Assembly (NCBI GenBank): GCA_035412805.1
Contig: DAONVO010000098.1
Span: forward strand, 1-8,303
Source of the DNA: DTU018 sp029550685
Lineage (GTDB): Bacteria; Bacillota; Syntrophomonadia; Syntrophomonadales; Syntrophomonadaceae
Length of the DNA stretch: 8,303 bases
Reading direction: 5' to 3'
Part shown: positions 1 through 5,637 of the stretch, piece by piece
Numbering within the stretch: the first letter of the stretch is position 1
Layout of the letters: each line of letters starts with the position of its first letter
The notes under the pieces: generated by a model
Databases searched by the model: none
What the model was told of the DNA's origin: nothing
What the model saw: the letters and a program-made list of their open reading frames with translations, nothing else
Made by a program: the position numbers and the translations under genes

Positions 1-220
1 TGCCCAGCACATGCCATAGGTCAGGCTGGTGTACGCTTTCGAATAGTTCCATGTTGCCGTGCACGATGCAATCTATGTCATCCAATGTTAAATTCGCGTC
101 GCGCAGGGCGGCGCGGACGGCTTCATTTATCATTTCCGGTTGGTTTTGATCCTCCTTGTGACTGGAGTATTCAGTCTGACCTATACCTACTATGCCTACA
201 TTTCGCGTTTTCCGACCCAT
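1..220 (-). CDS. Thiolase-family protein (acetyl-CoA acetyltransferase / SCP2-type thiolase), N-terminal part only
   Basis: Partial gene that runs off the left edge; 73 N-terminal residues are visible. The N-terminus has the beta-strand start VGIVGIGQTEYSS, then an EAVRAALRDANL helix and the DDIDCIVHGN strand. This pattern is typical of non-decarboxylating thiolases of the SCP2 / archaeal-type branch, which carry out or resemble CoA-dependent cleavage of 3-ketoacyl-CoA. The catalytic cysteine normally lies near residue 90 and is outside the window, so activity cannot be judged. The ATG is preceded by AAGGGAGGG (226-235) at good spacing. It is the last visible gene of the leftward operon, 40 bases after the PHP gene. 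Its place downstream of an acyl-CoA dehydrogenase suggests a role in acyl-CoA breakdown, which is inference. Many members of this branch work with an OB-fold (DUF35) partner, which should be looked for beyond the edge. Confidence 0.8.
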   Translation of the reverse strand, partial: MGRKTRNVGIVGIGQTEYSSHKEDQNQPEMINEAVRAALRDANLTLDDIDCIVHGNMELFESVHQPDLWHVLG

Positions 221-260
221 TAATATCCCTCCCTTGTATAAAAACAAACCAGAGGAGTTC

Positions 261-833
261 TTACCCTAGCCCTGCTTGAGGATATCCCCTGGCATAGCCG
301 CAGGTGAATTCACCTCGCTTGATCTTTCTAATAATTGCGTCCTTGTTGCGGCAGCAGTCTAGTTCTATCCAGGCTCTCCCGCAGGATAGCAGGTCATGAG
401 AGTCGTCACTGGCTATCTTGGGATAGATCAGCCGGGCGTCATTGAACTCCGGAGTAAGAAATCCCATATGAGTGTTTTCAATAGCATCAACAGGATATTG
501 TTGTAACACATCAGCAATACATTCCAGGATTTGCTTTACGGATAATCCATAATCAGCCGGATGATTAAATACATAAAGCTTCTCTTTGTCGCCTTCGATC
601 TGGTTCACATGCACGTATCCCCAGCGAGTACTTACAGTCAGCTCTATGCCCACGAACACCAGCAGGTCGGTTTTTACTGTCGCCAGCTTTTTTCTATAGT
701 CGGGTTTGAGAAGATGATCATGGTCCGTATAAGCTATAAAATCAAAACCCAAATCGGCATATATATCAGCCGCCTGCTGGGGAGTAAGGTTCCCATCTGA
801 AGCAGTGGTGTGAATGTGCAGCTGACCTTTCAG
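261..833 (-). CDS. PHP-domain metal-dependent phosphoesterase, probable CTG start
   Basis: About 190 residues, essentially one PHP (polymerase and histidinol phosphatase) domain. Visible metal-site motifs, numbered from the CTG, are HIHTTASDG (H6, H8, D13), YTDHD (D37, H38), the glutamate of GIELTV (E64), FNHP (H91), ENTH (H122) and SDDSH (D143/D144, H146). These are the usual ligands of the two- or three-metal centre, so it is probably an active hydrolase; the substrate is unknown. The frame is open upstream to an ATG at 926, but that would overlap the acyl-CoA dehydrogenase by 50 bases and add residues unrelated to the domain. After the dehydrogenase stop the frame has no ATG, GTG or TTG before the HIH motif. 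A strong AAAGGAGG (841-848) lies 7 bases before the CTG at 833-831, which I take as the start; ATT at 839-837 is less likely because it is too close to the ribosome binding site. It lies between the dehydrogenase and the thiolase-family gene, apparently in the same operon. Confidence 0.82.
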   Translation of the reverse strand: MKGQLHIHTTASDGNLTPQQAADIYADLGFDFIAYTDHDHLLKPDYRKKLATVKTDLLVFVGIELTVSTRWGYVHVNQIEGDKEKLYVFNHPADYGLSVKQILECIADVLQQYPVDAIENTHMGFLTPEFNDARLIYPKIASDDSHDLLSCGRAWIELDCCRNKDAIIRKIKRGEFTCGYARGYPQAGLG

Positions 834-840
834 ATGAATA

Positions 841-848
841 CCTCCTTT
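841..848 (-). promoter_or_regulatory. Ribosome binding site that points to a CTG start of the PHP gene
   Basis: The minus strand reads AAAGGAGG, a near-complete anti-16S match, in the gap after the acyl-CoA dehydrogenase stop. The only plausible initiator at normal spacing (7 bases) is CTG. This site is the main reason for rejecting the longer ATG-started frame. Confidence 0.75.
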
Positions 849-876
849 AAGTAGATTTATATTCTGGGGAGATCCT

Positions 877-2700
877 TTAAAAACCGTCTTCGGGAATACC
901 CAACGCAGAGTCATCGCCTTCCTCAATAACCATTTGAAGGGCAGAGATCTTGGGAACTACATTCATAATGTAGAACTTGGCACTGCTGATTTTTCCTCTA
1001 TAAAAGGGGATGTCATAGTGGTCTGGTCCCAGCTTTTCCAGTTGGGCAGCAGCAACCAGCGCCTGACTTAACAGCAGCGAACCGCAGTATAGTATGGCCG
1101 TTGCGTGCAGTATTCTGGTTGAATAAAGGGGCATCATGGCTATTTTGCCGGAAGTCAGGTATCCTTGGAGAGCTGCCAGTATTTGCTGGTAAGCTTGAAA
1201 AGCGCGAGAAAGCATAGAGAATTCTTTGGCAAACTTTTCAGTTTCATTTTCTTCAATAAACCGTTTTATTTCCTTTAACCATTTTCTGAAGGGTTTACCC
1301 TGACCCATTAGAAATTTTCGGCCTACCAGATCCATGGACTGAATATAGTTTGTGCCCTCCCAAATAGAATGGATTTTACAGTCGCGGGCAATCTGGGCAA
1401 CCGGGTATTCCTCTATAAATCCATAGCCCCCATACACCTGGATTGCTTCGGCCACCATTTTCCAAACCATGTCTGAGGCATAGGCCTTGCACAGGGGCGT
1501 GTTGATCTGTACCATCATATCGGCAAATTCCCGTTCGGCAGGATCAGGACTATCATGAGAAAGATCTATATAGTAATAAGTTTTGACTATAAGCGCCCGG
1601 AGAGCTTCGATAACTGATTTCTGATAAAGAAGCATGCGACGAATATCTTCGTGCTGAATCAGTTTTACGCGGGGGCCTTTGGGATCAGTTATCAGCCGGC
1701 CCTGTATTCTTTCCTTAGCATATTGGAGCGAGTTTTCGTAAGCCTCATAGGCGTTGGCAAGAGCCATACTGCTCACCCCTAGGCGCTCCTCGTTCATCAT
1801 ATTGAACATTTGCTTCATACCCTGACCCCGGCCATCCTCACCAGGAGGATCTCCCAGGAGAATACCCCGGCAGTTGTCGTTTTCTCCATACGATAAAACA
1901 CAGGTAGCCGATCCCTTGACTCCCATTTTGTTTTCAATACTTACGACTTGAATATCATTAAGATCCCCCATACTGCCGTCATCATTGACCCAGTATTTGG
2001 GTACCATAAATAAAGATATACCGGCAGTGCCTTCCCTGGCTCCATCTATACGGGCCAGGACCAGATGGATTATGTTTTCCGCCAGATCATGGTCACCTGC
2101 GGAAATAAACTGTTTGGTACCTTTGATTTTATAAATACCAGGAACATCAGTTGGATAAGCTTTGGTTAAAATGTCGCCTACATCCGAGCCGGCTCCGGGC
2201 TCAGTTAAATTCATGGTACCGCTCCACTGCCCGGAAAACATTTTGGGCAGGAACAGGTTTTGGTACTTTGAGTCAGCATATTTCTGAATGACTCCGGCAG
2301 CTCCGGAGGTCAAGCCCCAGTAAATGACTAGAGCCATGTTAGCTGCCATCAGGGTTTCGGAAATAGAACAGTTCAAACTGAGCGGTATTTTGCCTTCGGT
2401 TTTCCGGTCTGCAGATTGAGGACCCAAACCAGCTTCCATTACTTTCATATAAGCATTCTTAAAAGACGGCGGAGTTTTTACTTGTCCATCCACCAACTGT
2501 GCATGGAGCTGGTCACCTTCATCGTTGGTAGGTGCCAAAACTTCCTTGGCCAGCTTATATGCTAAGTTCAAATAGGTATCAATATCATCCAGAGTATAGT
2601 AGTCCTTGTAAGCATCGAGAGAAAAAATCTTCTCCATGTCCAGCCATTCTTTATAAATGAATTTATGATCCCTATGGTTAAATAAATAATTAGTGGCCAT
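877..2700 (-). CDS. Acyl-CoA dehydrogenase, long (about 600-residue) type with extra C-terminal domain
   Basis: FAD-dependent dehydrogenase expected to introduce a trans-2 double bond into an acyl-CoA and pass electrons to electron-transfer flavoprotein; 607 residues. Domains in order are an N-terminal helical segment (MATNYLFNHRDHKF onward, about 1-80), ACAD_N (about 80-158), the middle beta domain with MNLTEPGAGSDVG (163-175), and the C-terminal helical domain with GGYGF (424-428) and IWEGT (446-450). A further C-terminal extension (about 470-607) is seen in DmdC-like and syntroph acyl-CoA dehydrogenases. E448 of WEGT aligns with the catalytic base of medium-chain enzymes. The ATG at 2700 has GGGGGG (2707-2712) upstream. 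A longer frame from 2832 would run through the sigma-54 promoter and is rejected. It is the first gene of an operon with the PHP protein (43-base gap to its CTG) and the thiolase-family protein. The acyl chain length it acts on cannot be read from sequence alone. Confidence 0.95.
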   Translation of the reverse strand: MATNYLFNHRDHKFIYKEWLDMEKIFSLDAYKDYYTLDDIDTYLNLAYKLAKEVLAPTNDEGDQLHAQLVDGQVKTPPSFKNAYMKVMEAGLGPQSADRKTEGKIPLSLNCSISETLMAANMALVIYWGLTSGAAGVIQKYADSKYQNLFLPKMFSGQWSGTMNLTEPGAGSDVGDILTKAYPTDVPGIYKIKGTKQFISAGDHDLAENIIHLVLARIDGAREGTAGISLFMVPKYWVNDDGSMGDLNDIQVVSIENKMGVKGSATCVLSYGENDNCRGILLGDPPGEDGRGQGMKQMFNMMNEERLGVSSMALANAYEAYENSLQYAKERIQGRLITDPKGPRVKLIQHEDIRRMLLYQKSVIEALRALIVKTYYYIDLSHDSPDPAEREFADMMVQINTPLCKAYASDMVWKMVAEAIQVYGGYGFIEEYPVAQIARDCKIHSIWEGTNYIQSMDLVGRKFLMGQGKPFRKWLKEIKRFIEENETEKFAKEFSMLSRAFQAYQQILAALQGYLTSGKIAMMPLYSTRILHATAILYCGSLLLSQALVAAAQLEKLGPDHYDIPFYRGKISSAKFYIMNVVPKISALQMVIEEGDDSALGIPEDGF

Positions 2701-2773
2701 TATAATCCCCCCTATAACTTGATGTCCGAGTAATCCCTGAGCCTCCTCTACGGATTGGTATATACTATTGGCT

Positions 2774-2790
2774 AAGCAACATTTATGCCA
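2774..2790 (-). promoter_or_regulatory. Sigma-54 (RpoN) -24/-12 promoter for the acyl-CoA dehydrogenase operon
   Basis: The minus strand reads TGGCATAAATGTTGCTT. It matches the sigma-54 consensus TGGCAY-N5-TTGCW at every fixed position, with the GG (2789-2788) and GC (2777-2776) pairs at the strictly required 10-base spacing. The predicted transcript start is near 2765, giving a leader of about 65 bases before the ATG at 2700. Sigma-54 promoters need an ATP-driven enhancer-binding activator, so expression of this operon is probably switched on by a signal. The activator is not in this window. Confidence 0.75.
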
Positions 2791-2850
2791 TTGAATCCGG
2801 GACGGTATAATATTAATTAGAGGAGTGGTCATGAGAAGGGGCGACTGATG

Positions 2851-2954
2851 TGTGACAATGATTTCATAGATGGTATTAAAACTCCTTAAGAATTGGTTCT
2901 AGGAGTACTGCCCCAAGTGGCATAATTGTCAGCAGATGTGCAATAAATGTCACA
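2851..2954. repeat. TGTGACA / TGTCACA inverted copies upstream of the sigma-54 promoter
   Basis: TGTGACA at 2851-2857 (plus strand) and its exact reverse complement TGTCACA at 2948-2954 flank a related ATTGTCAGCA at 2925-2934. The sites lie roughly 85-190 bases upstream of the predicted start of the dehydrogenase transcript, in the range of enhancer-binding-protein sites. Seven-base matches can occur by chance, so the functional reading is tentative. Confidence 0.3.
2881..2906. repeat. Imperfect inverted repeat (possible upstream activator site)
   Basis: ACTCCT pairs with AGGAGT, then after a two-base bulge AGAA pairs with TTCT around a TTGG loop. The centre is about 128 bases upstream of the predicted sigma-54 transcript start. 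AGGAGT also recurs at 2821-2826. No T-tract follows it and no gene ends here, so it is not a terminator. A protein-binding dyad is the simplest reading. Confidence 0.35.
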
Positions 2955-3062
2955 ACCTTCAGTACACGAATTTAGTGATATACCATAAGGGAAAGGAAAA
3001 TCATGGGGATGCGGCGTATAAGAGATTTAGGAACTTTATAGCTGGTGTCATATGTAAAAGAG

Positions 3063-3095
3063 GGTACAGTACCTTTTATAAAGATTCAGGGTACC
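3063..3095. repeat. GGTAC-type palindrome and repeats just upstream of galT
   Basis: GGTAC-A-GTACC at 3063-3073 is a perfect odd palindrome. AGGGTAC is present at 3061-3067 and again at 3088-3094, so GTACC (3069-3073) and GGTAC (3090-3094) flank a -10-like TATAAA (3077-3082). This could be an operator over a weak promoter, but no -35 box is found at the right distance. Confidence 0.25.
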
Positions 3096-3114
3096 GCCAA
3101 GGAGGTCTTGTATT

Positions 3115-4116
3115 ATGCCAGAACTGCGTCAGGATTTATTCAAGAACAGCTGGGTGGTAATTGCTACCGATGTGGAACTGAAACCCCGTGACTTTCCCAT
3201 CAACCGTTCAGGAGGCCAGCATGTCATTGAAAATTCTTTTTGTCCCTTCTGCGAAGGACAGGAAGCCACTACTCCCCCGGAATTGGCTTGCTACCGCCAG
3301 CAGGGAACGGAAGCCAACACCCCGGGTTGGCAGGTACGGACAGTTCCCAACAAATACTCGGCATTTAGCCCGGAAGGCTCTTTTTCTTCGCAGATGGAGG
3401 GTTTGTTTACGCGGGCCAGTGGTTTTGGCCAGCATGAGGTTATCGTGGAGACGCCGCGACACGATGTGGAATTCCATGAACTACCTGTAGAACATTTGGA
3501 ATTGGTTTTTAAGATGCTGCGCCAGCGCTACAATACCCTGGCTGAGGATAAGCGCATGAAATACCTGCAGATCTATAAAAACCGGGGACTTTTTGCGGGT
3601 GCCTCTCTTAGTCACAGCCATAGCCAGATGGTGGGGCTCCCCATGGTTCCGGAAACCTGTCAGATTATGTCCCGTTACTATGAAGAAAACCATGAATGCC
3701 TTATGTGCAAGGTCTTGGAGGAAGAACGTACCCAGGGAAAGCGCATAATCTGGGAAAGTGATCATTTTGTGATTCTATGTCCCTATGCTTCCCGGTACTC
3801 ATATGAAACCTGGATAGTACCTCGCCGGCATGCCGAGCACTACGGGGAAATTACTGACTTGGAAATCAGTGATTTGGCCCAAACAGTGAAACGGTTACTC
3901 ACGACTCTGCTAGACAAGTTGGAGAACGCTTCGTATAATATAGTATTTAATACTGCTCCCATAAATGTTGCCTATCAGCCAGGTCATCATTGGAATATGG
4001 AGATTACTCCCCGGTTAATAGTTACCAATGGCATTGAAATGGGTACAGGATATCATATTAATCCGGTCAGTCCGGAAATAGCCGCCCGGGTAATCCGGGA
4101 AAAGATAGGAGAATAG
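3115..4116 (+). CDS. galT: GalT-family nucleotidyltransferase (galactose-1-phosphate uridylyltransferase or related NDP-sugar phosphorylase)
   Basis: A 333-residue HIT-superfamily protein with two GalT half-domains. Zinc-type cysteine pairs are CPFC (43-46) and CLMC (195-198). FGQHEVIVETP (104-114) is the conserved strand of the family. The active-site motif is HSHSQ (167-171), with H169 in place of the uridylylated histidine. HHWNMEI (291-297) is the second-half motif. Classic GalT enzymes have HPHGQ here, so the substrate may differ from UDP-glucose / galactose-1-phosphate; other members act as ADP-glucose phosphorylases. No galK, galE or other galactose gene is nearby, so a Leloir role is not supported by context. 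The ATG has AAGGAGG (3099-3105) 9 bases upstream. It is the first gene of the rightward run and is followed after 3 bases by yqeG. Confidence 0.85.
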   Translation: MPELRQDLFKNSWVVIATDVELKPRDFPINRSGGQHVIENSFCPFCEGQEATTPPELACYRQQGTEANTPGWQVRTVPNKYSAFSPEGSFSSQMEGLFTRASGFGQHEVIVETPRHDVEFHELPVEHLELVFKMLRQRYNTLAEDKRMKYLQIYKNRGLFAGASLSHSHSQMVGLPMVPETCQIMSRYYEENHECLMCKVLEEERTQGKRIIWESDHFVILCPYASRYSYETWIVPRRHAEHYGEITDLEISDLAQTVKRLLTTLLDKLENASYNIVFNTAPINVAYQPGHHWNMEITPRLIVTNGIEMGTGYHINPVSPEIAARVIREKIGE

Positions 4117-4119
4117 CGA

Positions 4120-4650
4120 TTGCGGGGCCAAAACCAAGGCAAGTCCAGCATTTTATATCCTGACATGTATGTGGATTCTTTGTTGGATATTCCCCTTGAC
4201 GAGCTGCAAAGTAAAAATATTAAGGCCTTTATCCTGGATCTGGACAATACCATTACCGAATGGAACAGCAACTATATTCGAGAGGAAATTGTCACCTGGT
4301 TCAAGTCTATTCTTGACCAGGGCTTCAAGGCCTGCATATTATCCAACAATGGTCAGGAAAGAGTAGTCCAGGTAGCCCAAAGCCTGGGAATTCCTTTTAT
4401 AAGCCGGGCGCAGAAGCCTCGCCGGCGTGCTTTCCGCCGGGCAGTGTCGTTGATGGGAGTTCAACCAGAAGAAACGGCAGTAATAGGCGATCAAATATTC
4501 ACTGATGTTTTAGGAGGCAACCGGGCTGGTCTTTTTACCATACTGGTGGTCCCCATCGCCCGCCGGGAGTTTGTGGGAACCAAGTTTTCCCGAGCCATGG
4601 AATATTTTGTGCTGCGCCGTCTCAGTAAGGACCACTTCCCGAATAAGTAA
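4120..4650 (+). CDS. yqeG: YqeG-family HAD IIIA-type phosphatase
   Basis: A 176-residue cytoplasmic HAD-superfamily phosphatase. Motif I is DLDNT (D40 nucleophile, D42), motif II is LSNN (S75), the motif III lysine is AQKP (K99), and motif IV is GDQIFTD (D124, D129). The family is related to Gep4-type phosphatidylglycerophosphate phosphatases; whether this one makes phosphatidylglycerol is inference. The start is TTG at 4120, supported by AGGAG (4107-4111) with an 8-base spacer; no ATG lies upstream of the conserved PDMYVDSLLDI segment (14-24). It follows galT by 3 bases, so the two are probably co-translated. In Bacillus-type genomes yqeG is followed by the GTPase gene yqeH and then aroE. 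Here yqeH is absent and aroE follows after a promoter-bearing gap. Confidence 0.92.
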   Translation: MRGQNQGKSSILYPDMYVDSLLDIPLDELQSKNIKAFILDLDNTITEWNSNYIREEIVTWFKSILDQGFKACILSNNGQERVVQVAQSLGIPFISRAQKPRRRAFRRAVSLMGVQPEETAVIGDQIFTDVLGGNRAGLFTILVVPIARREFVGTKFSRAMEYFVLRRLSKDHFPNK

Positions 4651-4680
4651 TCCTGATGCCTGCAGGTAAGGCCATTGCGG

Positions 4681-4709
4681 TTGAATTCATCCCGGGGAAA
4701 TGCCATAAT
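4681..4709 (+). promoter_or_regulatory. Probable sigma-A promoter of the aroE operon
   Basis: TTGAAT (4681-4686) and CATAAT (4704-4709) are separated by exactly 17 bases, matching 4 of 6 and 5 of 6 consensus positions. It lies in the gap after yqeG and predicts a transcript start near 4716, just before the hairpin at 4720-4743. It would let the aro genes be expressed separately from galT-yqeG. Confidence 0.55.
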
Positions 4710-4719
4710 TTGAAATATG

Positions 4720-4743
4720 AAGCGAATGCAGGTGCATTCGCTT
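4720..4743 (+). repeat. Perfect 11-bp inverted repeat in the aroE leader
   Basis: AAGCGAATGCA and TGCATTCGCTT are exact reverse complements separated only by GG. As RNA this gives a hairpin with a small loop (the inner pairs must open), and as DNA a strong dyad. It begins about 4 bases after the predicted transcript start and ends 10 bases before the aroE ribosome binding site GGGAGGAG (4754-4761). Only a CTTTG follows, so it is a poor intrinsic terminator for yqeG. An operator or a 5' RNA element controlling the aro operon is more likely. Confidence 0.6.
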
Positions 4744-4764
4744 TGAACTATGCGGGAGGAGTGT

Positions 4765-5637
4765 ATGTTTAATACAGATATGGCTTATTTGGGACTGTTA
4801 GGCAATCCGGTAAGCCACAGCCATTCACCATTAATGCACAACGCTGTGTTTGACAAGCTAGGTATTGATGCCATTTATCTTCCCTTTCGAGTATCCCCTG
4901 GGCAGCTTCGTGAGGCGGTTATGGGTCTGAAAGCCCTGGGATTTAGAGGGGTAAATGTTACTATTCCCTTTAAAGAAGCAATTATACCTTTATTAGATCG
5001 TTTGTCACCGGAGGCTAAGGTTTACCAAGCCGTAAATGTAGTGGCTATAGAAGAAGATCAGCTGGTGGGTTACAATACCGACGGACCTGGTTTTTTAGCT
5101 GCGCTGCACGAAGCAGGTGTATCCAGCTGGGAGCACTGCGTTTTGCTAGGCGCCGGAGGAGCAGCCCGGTCCATCAGTTTGGCCTTGGCCCAAAACGGCG
5201 CCCGGGAAATGACCATCCTGGATACTGATGAAGCCAAGGCCTGCAGTCTGGCTGAGCATGTGGCTCATATCACAGCGGCTGTCACCCAGGGTAAGCTGGC
5301 TAGCCCTGCCAACTGGGCCCAAGCTGCTGACCGAGCTGATTTGATTGTTAACTGTACCCCGGTGGGCATGTATCCCCAACTGGAGGCAAGCCCGGTAAGT
5401 TCACTGGAGGGAGTTGCAGATCGAGCTGTAGTATGTGATATAGTGTATAATCCGTTAGAAACCAAATTCCTGGCTATGGCCAGGCAGCAGGGGTTGACCA
5501 CAGTTAATGGATTATCCATGTTTGTTTTCCAGGGAGCCCTTACCTTAAAGCTGTTGCTGGGTATAGATGCCCCGGTGGATTTCATGAAAGAAGTGGTCAA
5601 GCATGGTCTTCAAGACCAGGGGAGTAACCCTGATTGA
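4765..5637 (+). CDS. aroE: Shikimate dehydrogenase
   Basis: Reduces 3-dehydroshikimate to shikimate in the cytoplasm; 290 residues, the normal size. Substrate-site motifs are SHSHSPLMHN (17-26), VTIPFK with catalytic K70, N91, and NTD with D106. The nucleotide-binding fold has GAGGAARSI (129-137), followed by NCTPVGMYP (196-204), DIVYNP (225-230) and GLSMFVFQGA (249-258). The loop after the second strand reads ILDTDEAKA (151-159), with acidic D153 where NADP-dependent enzymes carry the N-R-T/S basic patch. This suggests NAD rather than NADP use (inference). ATG 4765 is chosen because GGGAGGAG (4754-4761) precedes it; the in-frame ATG at 4750 has no ribosome binding site and contains that sequence downstream. 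It is the first gene of the aro operon. Confidence 0.95.
   Translation: MFNTDMAYLGLLGNPVSHSHSPLMHNAVFDKLGIDAIYLPFRVSPGQLREAVMGLKALGFRGVNVTIPFKEAIIPLLDRLSPEAKVYQAVNVVAIEEDQLVGYNTDGPGFLAALHEAGVSSWEHCVLLGAGGAARSISLALAQNGAREMTILDTDEAKACSLAEHVAHITAAVTQGKLASPANWAQAADRADLIVNCTPVGMYPQLEASPVSSLEGVADRAVVCDIVYNPLETKFLAMARQQGLTTVNGLSMFVFQGALTLKLLLGIDAPVDFMKEVVKHGLQDQGSNPD

Larger units (their letters stand above)
2701..3114. other. Divergent intergenic region of 414 bases
   Basis: It separates the leftward acyl-CoA dehydrogenase operon from the rightward galT-yqeG pair. I see the sigma-54 promoter (2774-2790, minus), an imperfect hairpin (2881-2906), widely spaced TGTGACA inverted copies (2851-2857 and 2948-2954) and GGTAC repeats just before galT (3063-3095). 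A possible 12-codon leader reading frame lies at 3003-3041. No convincing sigma-A promoter for galT was found; the best scrap is TG-A-TATACC at 2976-2984 without a -35 box. No protein-coding gene in this stretch is supported. Confidence 0.6.

Noticed and set aside
834..926. An ATG-started longer form of the PHP protein from 926
   Set aside because: It overlaps the dehydrogenase 3' end by 50 bases, has no ribosome binding site, and adds about 31 residues outside the PHP domain.
2701..2832. A 44-residue N-terminal extension of the acyl-CoA dehydrogenase starting at 2832
   Set aside because: It would be encoded across the sigma-54 promoter and the predicted untranslated leader. ATG 2700 has its own ribosome binding site and matches the usual MATNYLF-type N-terminus of the family.
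2936..3160. A 74-codon frame with two CxxC pairs (one a CxxCH) in the divergent region
   Set aside because: It has no ribosome binding site, overlaps galT by 46 bases, and its second CxxC pair comes from galT sequence read in another frame. No recognisable domain.
3208..3765. Open frames antisense to galT
   Set aside because: They lie opposite conserved GalT motifs and show no domain or start signal of their own.
4720..4743. The perfect hairpin read as an intrinsic terminator of galT-yqeG
   Set aside because: No run of T follows it, and a promoter immediately precedes it. It may still slow transcription, but the terminator call is not supported.
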